Source of the DNA: Clostridia bacterium
Lineage (GTDB): Bacteria > Bacillota > Clostridia > Oscillospirales > CAG-272
Assembly (NCBI GenBank): GCA_017502875.1
Contig: JAFVUF010000013.1
Location: 1-61,944 of the forward strand
Direction of reading: 5' to 3'
DNA length: 61,944 nt
The notes under the pieces: generated by a model
Told to the model about the DNA's origin: nothing
The model's input: the letters and a program-made list of their open reading frames with translations, nothing else
The model's database searches: none
Translations under genes and position numbers: made by a program
Shown here: positions 18,442-28,437 of the stretch, one piece after another
Layout: each line of letters begins with the position of its first letter
Numbering within the stretch: the stretch's first letter is position 1

Positions 18442-18660
18442 TCATAAAACGTCTTCAATTACATCATCAAGATGACAAAGACGCAAATCAAGCGAATTAA
18501 AAAGTCCTATGTAATGCTCAGCTAAAGCCCGGTCAAAAAACACATCTGGTACCGAGCGAACAAGCTCATTCTTACTCCATGCTTCCACTCCGTAAACGGT
18601 ATGTTGTATTCCCTCCTCGTCTGTTATTCTATCCTCACGCATTCGATAGTCGCACTTCAT
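18442..18660 (-). CDS. DUF6514-like small protein
   Basis: 72 residues. The pattern is YGVEAW, then a region ending LFNSLDLRLCHLDDVIEDVL, close to the C-terminal N-x-L-x-L-x-x-x-HL-x-DV-x-ED-x-L signature I associate with the clostridial family DUF6514 of unknown function. AAAGGAG lies before the ATG. It is the outermost prophage gene at the left end, beyond the late operon terminator, with its own promoter overlapping an operator shared with the lysogeny switch. I therefore infer expression in the lysogen or under the same control. Confidence 0.6.
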   Translation of the reverse strand: MKCDYRMREDRITDEEGIQHTVYGVEAWSKNELVRSVPDVFFDRALAEHYIGLFNSLDLRLCHLDDVIEDVL

Positions 18661-18690
18661 CGTACTTCTCCTTTGGTTAATTTAGTTTCG

Positions 18691-18727
18691 CGGTACGAAT
18701 TGTACCTCAAAAATGAGCGTTTGTCTA
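18691..18727 (-). promoter_or_regulatory. Promoter with operator for the DUF6514-like gene
   Basis: Minus strand: TAGACA (18722-18727), 17-bp spacer, TACAAT (18699-18704). TTCGTACCG (18691-18699) overlaps the start region. The same 9-mer occurs at 52792 and 53213 in the lysogeny region. Confidence 0.6.
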
Positions 18728-18758
18728 CGGAATATAATACGGATTTTAAATTAATGAC

Positions 18759-18789
18759 AAAAATCGACCCCTCTCGGAGTCGATTTTTT
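18759..18789 (-). terminator. Terminator of the late operon
   Basis: AAATCGAC pairs with GTCGATTT and is followed by T-runs on both strands. It lies 5 bases after the stop of the giant gene. Confidence 0.75.
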
Positions 18790-18793
18790 CTGT

Positions 18794-21700
18794 TTACGCG
18801 GCATACCCGCAATATTCCATCAAACGCAACTTTTCGTCCTTGCTAAGCCTTAAACGGTTAACGTAAGCCTTTACCTGCGCCTCGCCGTTCTTGCACTTGT
18901 AACCGAGATAACCCATAATCAGATACTTCTCGGCGGCGCTCATGCGAAGCGACTCAACGTACTTTTCTATCTTCGCCTTGCGGCTTCCCGCGATTGCGTT
19001 ACCCTTGCGGTCCTTGTCAGCCTCTATACCGCTTGCGATAGCATATATGATAGCAAGCTTTTCAATATCTATGGCCTCGGCAAAGAGAACGTTCTTACTT
19101 TCAAGGTCCACGCCGAGCGCCTCCTCAAGAGCGAGATTGTAATAAGTATCGTAAAGGAACTTGATTGCCTTCGCCTGCGCCGCTTCCTCAGCGTTACGGT
19201 AGAGCTGAAGCTTGACTAAATCTGAAGCTCCCTCTCCCGCCGCAGAATAAAGCTCCTTGAAGCGCTTCTGCTGCTTCTTGGTAAGCGCTACCTCCTCGCC
19301 GTCGTATGTAACACTGTCGCCAACCGAGCGAGGCAGAACAGAGTAGCCCTCTCCTGCAAGCTTGTTTATCTGTGAACGTAAAGCCTTGTCCGTAACACCG
19401 CCTATATTCTCATCAAGAATAAGACCAGTTATGGTGTCGATCATATCCTCGTCGCCCTTCTCAATAGCCTTCTGAAGATCGGCGTTGTAGCTTTGCTTGT
19501 AGAAAAGGTTGTCAACGTTATATCCTGCCTCCGGAGAAAAGCGCCTAATCAATCCTGTTACAAAATTATAACCATTTCTTACCGGGATACCAAGCACCTG
19601 ACCGGCAGAGTATAACGTATTTTTAATTGATGAAGCTACCTCTTGCTTTGTTACGGTTTCCCCCTTCATAGCTGACACCGCAAGATCCATTGATTTTTTG
19701 CTCGCTATAAGAACGTCGTTAATCGTTGAAATCATAAAGTTGTCAAGCTCATATCCATCGCTGAAATACGAATATACGTCGCGCAGTAAAGGCAATCCGC
19801 CAAGCATATTTCCGAGGAAGTCAGCGCCGATATTCTTTGCCTCCTCATCAGGCTCGTCATCCTTATTGTATAGCCAACGGAATCCCCATGCAAGAAGCGC
19901 CATAAATATCGCCTGCGACACTATAACCGATGAGCTTCTTACCAGCTGACCGTTCGCTTTTTTAAGCTCGCTTTCGAGAGCCTTAATCTCCGCTTCGTCA
20001 GTGCTATTTTTTATTTGACGCTTCAAAACACTGACCTTACCAATGGAATCAAGCCATCTCGCCATCGTTTTCATACTATCAGCGGAAAACATCGTGAATG
20101 AACGGGCGAATACTCCGCCTCTCATAGCGTCGGAACGCTCGGTAACAAACGTATTCTGCTGTGTTTCAAGAATAACCTTGGAGAGAAGCTTTCCGGCTTC
20201 CACCTTGTTTTCCTCGGTACCAAGCTTTAGGCCGCTATCCTTTTCAACCTGAATCTGACAAGCGTTGAATAGCGCGCAGACCACTCGTCTGTCAACAAAT
20301 CCAATGCCTTTCATAAGGAAGTCGCCCACTTTTCCGGTCTTATCAATTACACCTTGCGCCTTTGCGGCAACGTTATCCGTATTACGCAGCTCGGCAATAG
20401 GGCAATATTTATCAACCTCATGCGCAATTTCAGAGCTTACAAAGCCCTTTATGCCTCTTGCAAGTGATGTGAAATCAAGAATATTACACGCCGCTATAAG
20501 AGAAGATAGCTGTGAAAACAAGGTCTTAGGATTAGCGCCTAACTGATATTTAGCGTAACCGGTACGCAAAAACTCAACCATGTCATATATAAACCGCTGC
20601 TCTGCTTTTTCTCCGCTCGGCATTCCCTGTAAATCCTTTGAAAGCTTGTCCATCATGCGAAGAAGCTCACGATAATGATCCCCACCCTCTTCAATCATAG
20701 TTTTTAAAGTTTTGGGATTATGCACGTTGTTGCCGACGTTGATATTCATAAGCATTGATACGTTTTCAGCAACGATAGCGTAATGCTTGTAGAGAAGCTG
20801 GTTGCGAATATGCCTCATTACTACGACGTCTATTGGTTCAATAAGAAGCGAGCCTCTTGCGCCCTCAACGACGTTCTTATTTGATGATAGATGCGCTACT
20901 CTATCCCCCTCGTAATTGCTTGTTGATACCGTTTTCTTGATTTGTGCATGCACAGTCGGAAAATAGTATTCACCATCCTCACTTACAAGACTAAATCCCT
21001 TCATCTGTTTATCAGTTTCTATCTTCCAATTTCGGCATTCCTCGTTGAGTATCTTCTCGAACATCTGTATGTACTGCCTGTCCGATTCAGAAAACATCTC
21101 CCAAAGCTCGTTTTCAGCCGCCTTACAAGCAGCCTCTACTGCTCTGCGCCTGTTTTTCTTGCTTTTCTTGTTTATTGGGTCAGGTTTTTCTATAAGACCT
21201 TTATCCTTCTTTACGTCGTTGTTCTTACCCTCACGCCACTCGTAACCGCTGTCAGCAAGTCCCTGCTGTGATTTGCGTGTTTTAAGACTGCAATAAAGTG
21301 TCATTGCGATTTCAATCGGGATTTTTTGTCCTCTGAAGCTTACGGTATCGTTACTAAGATGCTCTCCCCACTTTTTGTGAGCTTGATGCCATTCTCTGTA
21401 AGAGCGAAGCGTGTTCATCATATCGACCTCAATATTAACTCCCGCTTTTCGCATTGCTTCAAAGCACCATGTAAAGAATCCTTTGTCATCATATCCGTCC
21501 GCACATCTGAAAAGGCATGCCGGCTCACCGAAAGCGCGCAAATATTTATTTAAAAAAGCGGTCGAAACAAATGTTTTATTCTTGTACGCTTTATACATAA
21601 TATCAACCATCTGTTTCGCATACTTTTCAGCCTCAACCCACTTTCCGTCAATGAATACTCTCTTATACTTTTCAGCAACATTCAGGAAATGCGAGCCAAT

Positions 21701-24700
21701 CTTATCAAGCTTTTTAAGCTCATCAAGATTAAGTGCCCCATTTCCCTCGCAGATTTCCTCAAGGAACGCCGCAATATCCTCATCGTAAACGATCTGACCG
21801 TCCTCAATTTCAGCCTCGTTGTTTTCTGTTTTCTTGAATAACATTTTGTTATCAGGCGAGTTATACCACTCCTTGACGGTCAATAGCGATTTACGTATAC
21901 CGCCCGTTACCTCTCGCGCGTTTCGTAAATCGTTGTAAATCCTACTAAAAATCGCCTTTAAGGTTTCCCCTTTATATTCTGAGGCGCTAAAGAAACGACC
22001 GTTTTTCCAATTGTTGAAATTATCTGCCTCTCTTAATAAACTTGCGTAACAGATTTCTTTTTCTTCCGCTTCGGTTCGCTGCGGCTTATTTTTATAAGAA
22101 TATGAGTGCTGAATTTTTTTCAAACTTTTTTTACTTGAACTATTGACAATTCCAGAATTATTGGGTATACTATTATTAGAAACAGAATCGTCATGCGGAG
22201 AGATATTGGAGCTTTTGCTCCCTCCGGTATTCGTTCTGTTTCTTTTTGTATACTTTTCATAGTATTCGGATTGATATTTTGCTTCGCTAACACCAATCAT
22301 ATTTTTAAACTGTATTGCATCACGACTTTTCGATACTGTTGCAATTATTATCGCTCGTCCACCTTGAATTTTTTTACTTAAACAAATTCTTGTGCTACCG
22401 CTACTAAATTTAATTGCATAAATTAATTCATCATAAGTAAGAAAATATTTTGGTATATTTTTGAAATCACTTGCTGTTAAATCAATATCTCCATCCTTTT
22501 TTCGAACAATATGTTCAGAGTGCGAATGCTTAATATCATACGGAACCAATTCAAAATAATAATCTTTTACTATAATTGAATTCTTCGAATAAGTAGCAAC
22601 ATCATTAGCTAATCTCTCGAACACTCTACCATATGAAACTATAGGTAAATCTTTGTTGCCGTTTATTGCCTGTTCAATATATTCAATCGTTTCACTCTCG
22701 CTTTTTAATATAATGTTTTTTCCCTGTTCAATAGCAACTCGCTTAGACTTATTTTGTCGCGTACCCGCTTTTAGGTATTCATCTAAATCATTGTCGTTTA
22801 ATTTGATATCTTTCCAACTTGTTACATCAGGCGCATACTCCTGCTCTTCCCCCTCACTCAACTTTTGCAAATGCGAATCATCAGCAAACACCACACCGTC
22901 CTGATCTATATCAGGGCGTTTGTTTTTTCTTTCCTCGGGTGTAAGCTTCAAGCGGTCTGCTACGTCATAAGCCTCAATTTCACCGGCAGTATTTTGATAT
23001 TTTTCCCAAGACTCTCGGCGTATCGTTTCCATATTTTCCGCTAATTCAGAATCATATCCTATGTATTCATTTACAAGCTCGAACAGTCCTTCTTCCTTCA
23101 TCTCGGTTTCTATCTCTTCAATATCGTTAAAATAATCCTCTCCTTCGTCTGGGTGCTTAAGAAGGTATTCGTACTCTTTAGTTATTCCTGAACCGTACTC
23201 TCCGAACTCTCTTGCGATTCTACGTAGAATATATTCTTTCTTGCCTGACGCAACCTGTAAATTTCGGGTTTGCTCCTTTAACATCTTTTGTTGATTCACA
23301 TTGTAATTTCCACCTCTGGCAAAACCCTCAATTTGCTGTATCGCATGCTGAATTTCGTGTATCAAAAGCTTTTCCAATTTATTATCGGAAGCTGATACCA
23401 GATTTGCCGGGATTGCTATCAAATTATTTCCGTAATTGTAGTAACCTTTCTCATTTAAATTAGAATCCAACTTAAACTTTACGTCCCTCAGCTGAGGATA
23501 CGCCTTAAACAGCTCGTCGTGCTTTATAACCTCTCCGAGCGTTGTTTCGATATCTACCTCGGCGCCGAGAAATTCCATCTTACTGTCATCTATCTCATAC
23601 CGCCAAAGCTTGTCATAGCTCCTAAACCACCCGGTCTTTTTCCTTATATCCTCACTTGTAGCGCCCTGCGCTTCAAGCTCCTCGGCTTGCGCCAATAACC
23701 CCTTGTCAGCTGTTTTCGAATGATCGCCTGCGTAGGAGTGCTGAATTTTTTTGGATTTTTTAACTTCAAGTGTTGACTTTTTCGGATTTTGTGATATACT
23801 ATTATTAGAAGATGTGTTTTGGAGGTGGTTACCTACGGGCCCACCCACACCGTTATTGGTGGGCACATCTTCTTTTTTGTTTGTGATTGAATAAATATGA
23901 TTTACGCCATCGTTTTTAGCTGTACCAACGTTTAACCATATTGGAAATTCATCTTGACCATATTTTACATTTACATGATAATAATGGAAATCCACAAATT
24001 TATCATGCACCACGTTATATTCACTATGATCATAATGTGCATTTTCAATAATAGTACTTAAATTTCCAAGCTGCGCAGCACGGACTTTATTGGCTTTATG
24101 AGACAATTCTTTGGCATCACTATTGTCCATAATAGCTTTTCTGCCATCGCTTAATGTAAATGTATGACCTTTGAATTTATCTATAAGATACAACCTTATA
24201 ACATCGTATTTGCTACGTGTTGAATTAGCAATAAGACTGTTCAACTCCTCGTTGTCTTCTATCTCAACGATTGGTGAGTTTTCTTGGCCACTGGTGTACG
24301 ACGCCTGTACCTCTTTTTCCTCATCTTCAAGGTCGCTTTGAATATATTTTGCAAGGTCTACATTTCCGGACTGCTCAGCCGCCTGCAAGAACAGCTTTTC
24401 AGCTTTCCTGAGTCTAAGGTATTTCTCTCTTGACTCCTTGCTTTCCAGCGACTTTATCGCCGCCTTCATATCCTTTATCTTGCCGATGAGCTTCCTTGCC
24501 GCATTTTCATCAAGACGGACTATCTTGTCTATAAATTCCTCGGTTCCAAGCTCCCCAGCTATAAGATTTGCGCCGCGTTCACTTGTAAACTCCTCATATT
24601 TCATTTTCTCTTCAAGCGTTAGAGCTTCCTTGCTCTCCTGTTTTTTGAGAATTTTATTAATTTCATCCCTGGTAACACCGTAGTCACCCTCGGCAGCAAA

Positions 24701-26440
24701 AAATTTACCCTCTGCACGTGTTTTAAGCGACTCATCACCTTCAAGAAGCTCGGTGAGCGTAGTATGAGCCTTGGTTCCCTCAACGCTATGACCGTATTCA
24801 TGTATCGAGGTGTTTGAAAAATCTCCGCTTTCAAGCACGTCTGAGCGAATATATATCCTCTGACCGTGCTTATCCTTCACAATAACTCCTTTATACTTGG
24901 CGTTCTTATCTACCACAGTAAGCGAAACGTGATTAGCGCTGCGTTTATTAAGAGAATTAAGCATTTTCTTTAGCTTAGTGTAGTGCTTTTTGCCGTTTTC
25001 GCTAAGCTCGCCGTTAAAAACGTCTGCATTGGTGCCATCCTTTGCGTTAAGAATATCTATATCCTCTTTGATAAGGTCCTCGCTGCCGTCAAGATCAGGC
25101 GTATAATACTCGGTGTTATACTCGGTTTCCGATACCCTTGAGGGTTTTAAGCTTCCGTCCTCGTTAAAAGTACCGGAAAGCTTATATCTTTCAATATACT
25201 CTGCTCTCTTTTCGGGAGAAGCCTTTTTCAGTACAGCCTCTATCTGCTTTTCATTCGCTTCAATAGACTTTTTATATTCGGCCCTCTCCTCTTTGGTGAG
25301 AGCCTTTTTCGCGTTCCTTACATCACGCTTTTTGGAAACATCAGCTATACTCTCCTTGCTCGCCTGAATATCTCCGTTATAGCCCTTGCCCTTAGTGATG
25401 TTGCCAACCGTAGCGCCAAAGGCAACGGAAGTAAGAGCGCCTATCTTACCGGCTTCAAGAACTCTATCCTTAAATTCAGGATCACTATACTCCGAAAACG
25501 CGTCTCTGCCCTTGTAAATACTCTTGCGAGCCGGGTTGGTAACCTCGGATACCATTTCCTCAAAACCTTCGTTTACGGCGTTTCTTGCGGTCTCTTTAAG
25601 TACGCGCTTTACACCCTGATCCGCAACCTCCTTCGCGCCCTTGCCAAATATGGACTTACCGATGAACGCATCAGCAGGACCGGGAAGCAACTTTTCCGTT
25701 GCAATCTCCGTCGCGCCCGAGGCTAAACCGTAAAGCACACCCTCTCCGTAACCGGCGCCATCGTTGAACGCTTCCTCCATACCCGTACCGGCAGCAGAAG
25801 CGCCGAGCGCGAGCGTTCCTGCGTTCTTGACCGCCCACTTTCCCGCAGCTTTTGCAGCGGCAGAAACAGCCGCCTTTGCGCCAGTGGAAGCAGCCACTGA
25901 GCCTGCGGTAGTCGCTGCGCTTGCTCCTAAGCTTGTGCCGCCCGTAGCGATAGCGATAAGAACCGTCGGAAGCATTTGACCTACACCCTGAGCAACCTGC
26001 TCAATAGTCTGACCTACCTTGCTATCATTCGTGTAAGAATACTTATCTAAATCCTTAAATATTCCCAAGTCGTAAATACCGGATTCGTCATAGTATTTTG
26101 TTGCCCAATCCTCAGCAATAAAATCCTGCACGTTATCACGGAAATCATCACTGAATATTCCGCCTACCGCGCCTACGAGCGAAGCGCCAAGGTCAACTAC
26201 ACCCTCAACAGCCTTACCTGCGCCCTTAGAAATATTTTTCTGAATATCGTACCACGTACCAAAAGCCCTGAGAAACGGATTTGCGTTCTTGTATTTATCC
26301 TCGTTCTTTTTCCCAGACGTCTGGGAATTAGCGGCAGCTCTCGCTGCCGCCGCCCTTGTATATACAGGCTTTGATGCCCTTTGTGCTTGCATCTGAGCAA
26401 GCACGCGGCGATCCGCCGCTGTTAATTTGTATGTAGACAT
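18794..26440 (-). CDS. Giant polyvalent internal virion/ejection protein
   Basis: 2548 residues. Residues 155-250 are Ala/Gly-rich and membrane-active-looking. A first zincin motif HEYGH lies near 547-551. A BECR-type nuclease-like module (LPD3-like, FTLSDGRKAIMDNSDAKEL) is at about 745-850. A second zincin module (LPD23-like, HEIQHAIQ) is at about 1028, and another nuclease-like module (SEHIVRKKDGDIDLTASDF) is at about 1200-1390. A long helical C-terminal region carries hydrophobic segments near 2110. Polyvalent phage proteins of this kind are injected with the DNA and act on the new host. Linkers ending KKIQHSY recur near 897 and 1440. It is last in the late operon. Enzymatic activity is an inference. 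Confidence 0.8.
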   Translation of the reverse strand: MSTYKLTAADRRVLAQMQAQRASKPVYTRAAAARAAANSQTSGKKNEDKYKNANPFLRAFGTWYDIQKNISKGAGKAVEGVVDLGASLVGAVGGIFSDDFRDNVQDFIAEDWATKYYDESGIYDLGIFKDLDKYSYTNDSKVGQTIEQVAQGVGQMLPTVLIAIATGGTSLGASAATTAGSVAASTGAKAAVSAAAKAAGKWAVKNAGTLALGASAAGTGMEEAFNDGAGYGEGVLYGLASGATEIATEKLLPGPADAFIGKSIFGKGAKEVADQGVKRVLKETARNAVNEGFEEMVSEVTNPARKSIYKGRDAFSEYSDPEFKDRVLEAGKIGALTSVAFGATVGNITKGKGYNGDIQASKESIADVSKKRDVRNAKKALTKEERAEYKKSIEANEKQIEAVLKKASPEKRAEYIERYKLSGTFNEDGSLKPSRVSETEYNTEYYTPDLDGSEDLIKEDIDILNAKDGTNADVFNGELSENGKKHYTKLKKMLNSLNKRSANHVSLTVVDKNAKYKGVIVKDKHGQRIYIRSDVLESGDFSNTSIHEYGHSVEGTKAHTTLTELLEGDESLKTRAEGKFFAAEGDYGVTRDEINKILKKQESKEALTLEEKMKYEEFTSERGANLIAGELGTEEFIDKIVRLDENAARKLIGKIKDMKAAIKSLESKESREKYLRLRKAEKLFLQAAEQSGNVDLAKYIQSDLEDEEKEVQASYTSGQENSPIVEIEDNEELNSLIANSTRSKYDVIRLYLIDKFKGHTFTLSDGRKAIMDNSDAKELSHKANKVRAAQLGNLSTIIENAHYDHSEYNVVHDKFVDFHYYHVNVKYGQDEFPIWLNVGTAKNDGVNHIYSITNKKEDVPTNNGVGGPVGNHLQNTSSNNSISQNPKKSTLEVKKSKKIQHSYAGDHSKTADKGLLAQAEELEAQGATSEDIRKKTGWFRSYDKLWRYEIDDSKMEFLGAEVDIETTLGEVIKHDELFKAYPQLRDVKFKLDSNLNEKGYYNYGNNLIAIPANLVSASDNKLEKLLIHEIQHAIQQIEGFARGGNYNVNQQKMLKEQTRNLQVASGKKEYILRRIAREFGEYGSGITKEYEYLLKHPDEGEDYFNDIEEIETEMKEEGLFELVNEYIGYDSELAENMETIRRESWEKYQNTAGEIEAYDVADRLKLTPEERKNKRPDIDQDGVVFADDSHLQKLSEGEEQEYAPDVTSWKDIKLNDNDLDEYLKAGTRQNKSKRVAIEQGKNIILKSESETIEYIEQAINGNKDLPIVSYGRVFERLANDVATYSKNSIIVKDYYFELVPYDIKHSHSEHIVRKKDGDIDLTASDFKNIPKYFLTYDELIYAIKFSSGSTRICLSKKIQGGRAIIIATVSKSRDAIQFKNMIGVSEAKYQSEYYEKYTKRNRTNTGGSKSSNISPHDDSVSNNSIPNNSGIVNSSSKKSLKKIQHSYSYKNKPQRTEAEEKEICYASLLREADNFNNWKNGRFFSASEYKGETLKAIFSRIYNDLRNAREVTGGIRKSLLTVKEWYNSPDNKMLFKKTENNEAEIEDGQIVYDEDIAAFLEEICEGNGALNLDELKKLDKIGSHFLNVAEKYKRVFIDGKWVEAEKYAKQMVDIMYKAYKNKTFVSTAFLNKYLRAFGEPACLFRCADGYDDKGFFTWCFEAMRKAGVNIEVDMMNTLRSYREWHQAHKKWGEHLSNDTVSFRGQKIPIEIAMTLYCSLKTRKSQQGLADSGYEWREGKNNDVKKDKGLIEKPDPINKKSKKNRRRAVEAACKAAENELWEMFSESDRQYIQMFEKILNEECRNWKIETDKQMKGFSLVSEDGEYYFPTVHAQIKKTVSTSNYEGDRVAHLSSNKNVVEGARGSLLIEPIDVVVMRHIRNQLLYKHYAIVAENVSMLMNINVGNNVHNPKTLKTMIEEGGDHYRELLRMMDKLSKDLQGMPSGEKAEQRFIYDMVEFLRTGYAKYQLGANPKTLFSQLSSLIAACNILDFTSLARGIKGFVSSEIAHEVDKYCPIAELRNTDNVAAKAQGVIDKTGKVGDFLMKGIGFVDRRVVCALFNACQIQVEKDSGLKLGTEENKVEAGKLLSKVILETQQNTFVTERSDAMRGGVFARSFTMFSADSMKTMARWLDSIGKVSVLKRQIKNSTDEAEIKALESELKKANGQLVRSSSVIVSQAIFMALLAWGFRWLYNKDDEPDEEAKNIGADFLGNMLGGLPLLRDVYSYFSDGYELDNFMISTINDVLIASKKSMDLAVSAMKGETVTKQEVASSIKNTLYSAGQVLGIPVRNGYNFVTGLIRRFSPEAGYNVDNLFYKQSYNADLQKAIEKGDEDMIDTITGLILDENIGGVTDKALRSQINKLAGEGYSVLPRSVGDSVTYDGEEVALTKKQQKRFKELYSAAGEGASDLVKLQLYRNAEEAAQAKAIKFLYDTYYNLALEEALGVDLESKNVLFAEAIDIEKLAIIYAIASGIEADKDRKGNAIAGSRKAKIEKYVESLRMSAAEKYLIMGYLGYKCKNGEAQVKAYVNRLRLSKDEKLRLMEYCGYAA
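26311..26326. repeat. Palindrome TCCCAGACGTCTGGGA, copy 1
   Basis: Perfect 16-bp palindrome inside the giant gene, encoding part of NSQTSGKK. It is one of six related copies in the prophage. Confidence 0.6.
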
Positions 26441-26459
26441 ATTCTATACCGCCTCATTT

Positions 26460-27602
26460 TTAAACTGTTGCATTATAGATTTTTCCATCATTACCAAGGC
26501 CATAGTTTAAATAATGCTTAAGAGTGTTGTAAAGCTTTCTGTTTTCATCAGATGAACCCCTGCTTCTCAATTTATAAACTACTCCCTCCTGCTTCAAATA
26601 TATTTCGCCATAGTAAGCAAATGCTGTGCCATCATGAATATTTTCTTTGGCATAACTAATAACATCATTTGTTTCAGACACTGCTCCACCAGATTTAAGA
26701 TAGATATCCTTTTTTTCCGCTCCATTGGTTATCTCGATTCTTATCGCATCTCCTTCATCAAGATCATCGTAATGAGTTAATTTAGCTCTATAATGAGGCG
26801 TGTTCTTTGTTACCTCCTCTATATCATCTTTAAGGGTTTTCGCACGCTTTTCTAATTTTTCATACAGTTTGCTATCCTTATTTTGATACTGTGCAAGAAT
26901 ATCATCAATCTCCTTAACACTCGCAGCCATTTCTAAATCCTCGAGCGCGGTGTCATAGGCTATATTATTTTTAAGGTTTTTCGTATAATTTTCTAAATTA
27001 TTATACAGTTCGGGATCCATATTTTGATGCTGTGCAAGAATATTATCGATCTCCTCAACACTCGTAGCCAATTTAAGCTCTTGGATCGCTGAGTCATAGT
27101 CAGCCCGAGATTTAAAGGCCTCGTTCTCAAGTACAGTATTAACCCCCGTATTCGCCTGCTCCCATACAGAATTCTTATTCTGCTGATAGACGGATTCAAG
27201 AGCGCTCAGCCCGTCATTATAGCTCTTTGCCGCGTCGCTTACTGACTTCTGATACTGATTTTGAAGCTTTAAATATGCGTCCTCACTTGCGCCCGTACCG
27301 TAAAGCCCCTGCTTTACAAGCTGCTGTGGAAGGTACTTTTGCATACGCTGAAGCGTTACGTCGGCGGCTATTTCAGCCTCTCTTTTATTGTCCGCAAGCG
27401 TCTGCTTCCCTTTACCGTACTCACTGTCAAGTCTTTGGTTTTCAAGATAAGCCCGATAAAGCGTCTGACCTATCTGATAATCGGTATCGCTCATTTCGTT
27501 AGTTTTTTCCGGTGCAATATACTTGCCGTCCTGACCCATTCCAATACCGTACAGCTTGGCCCACTTGTCGTAATCAGTTCCTACGTAACCTTGGTTAGCC
27601 AT
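26460..27602 (-). CDS. Probable internal virion protein
   Basis: 380 residues starting MANQGYVGTDYDKW; the ATG at 27602 follows AGAGGTG. An N-terminal globular region with LYGTGASEDAYLKLQNQYQ is typical of podovirus internal proteins next to an ejection protein. A helical middle follows with a 47-residue tandem repeat (SVEEIDNILAQHQN, SVKEIDDILAQYQN). The beta-rich C-terminus (YRAKLTHYDDLDEGDAIRIE) resembles an add-on domain. Its position directly before the giant protein suggests they leave the particle together. Confidence 0.55.
   Translation of the reverse strand: MANQGYVGTDYDKWAKLYGIGMGQDGKYIAPEKTNEMSDTDYQIGQTLYRAYLENQRLDSEYGKGKQTLADNKREAEIAADVTLQRMQKYLPQQLVKQGLYGTGASEDAYLKLQNQYQKSVSDAAKSYNDGLSALESVYQQNKNSVWEQANTGVNTVLENEAFKSRADYDSAIQELKLATSVEEIDNILAQHQNMDPELYNNLENYTKNLKNNIAYDTALEDLEMAASVKEIDDILAQYQNKDSKLYEKLEKRAKTLKDDIEEVTKNTPHYRAKLTHYDDLDEGDAIRIEITNGAEKKDIYLKSGGAVSETNDVISYAKENIHDGTAFAYYGEIYLKQEGVVYKLRSRGSSDENRKLYNTLKHYLNYGLGNDGKIYNATV
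26826..27107 (-). repeat. 141-bp in-frame tandem duplication
   Basis: Two diverged copies of a 141-bp unit. For example, GTGCAAGAATAT recurs at 26891 and 27032. They encode the 47-residue helical repeat of the internal virion protein. Confidence 0.7.
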
Positions 27603-28437
27603 TTTTTTCACCTCTTTCTACGTGATTTTTAAACATTTGCAGATAGTTGACCTTCTGAATTATCTGCCCTCTGTAATTTCCTATGATAAAGCCCTGCGCC
27701 GAGAGCATTTTCATCACTCCCGTTACTATGTAGATAGTTACCTGAAGCAGTCGCCACAGAAGCGCCGCCGGGCTGAAATTGACAAGCTGGTCTACCGTAT
27801 AATAACCGAAAATAAGCGCGGTAAGCAGCTTTTTAAATACGTCCGACGCAAGCGCCTTTCTTTCATATCCCGCCTCGCTGTCGCCGAAATAAAAGGGATC
27901 GTCGGGATGAACACTGTCAGAGGTCAGCGTGCTTGCCGAAAGCGGAGTCAGCCTGAGCATAAGCGCTTTTTTATAAGCCCTTGCCTTGCGCCTCGCTTTT
28001 TTAAGCTCCTGCTTACTTTGGGTATCGGGCAAGGTGTAGCCCTTCCCCTGCCCATCCGAGTCAAAATAATCGTCGTATTTCATTTCCATAGCGGCAAGTA
28101 TCTTGGTGCGCTGAAGCTTTAACGCCTCCTCATTTTTTGATCTGCACCAGCCGTCAAGCAGATGAATATGAGGTGAAATAGCCTCAACAGCTTCGCCGTG
28201 AACGGACTTGGTGTTTAAAAACAGCTCGTTTCTTTTACCGTTGTTAATTCCCTGCATACCGAGAATACTGTCAATGAGGATTCCCACTATAAAACCGAGA
28301 GCGCTCTCAATGATGATTTCCCGTACCGTTCGCCCGGTCTTGCTTATTGTCAGCAAACCGACAAGCACGAAGGCGCCGGCAACGAACATAACGGAAATAT
28401 ACCCTGAAAACTTAACGAAAAAGTCCTTTTTCTTCAT
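27595..28437 (-). CDS. Phage membrane protein, unknown
   Basis: 280 residues. Two membrane helices lie near residues 13-60 and one or two near 210-250. The soluble loop between them (about 65-200) is basic and helical (KKARRKARAYKKALMLRL). It is in the late operon and overlaps the next gene by 8 bases. Together with the two following membrane proteins it occupies the place where a holin/spanin cassette could be; I see no motif proving that. Confidence 0.5.
   Translation of the reverse strand: MKKKDFFVKFSGYISVMFVAGAFVLVGLLTISKTGRTVREIIIESALGFIVGILIDSILGMQGINNGKRNELFLNTKSVHGEAVEAISPHIHLLDGWCRSKNEEALKLQRTKILAAMEMKYDDYFDSDGQGKGYTLPDTQSKQELKKARRKARAYKKALMLRLTPLSASTLTSDSVHPDDPFYFGDSEAGYERKALASDVFKKLLTALIFGYYTVDQLVNFSPAALLWRLLQVTIYIVTGVMKMLSAQGFIIGNYRGQIIQKVNYLQMFKNHVERGEKNG

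Noticed and set aside
22100-23812. Recurring linker DNA as a possible CRISPR-like or insertion-sequence repeat
   Set aside because: Only two copies, in frame in one gene, with no regular spacing, spacers or transposase.
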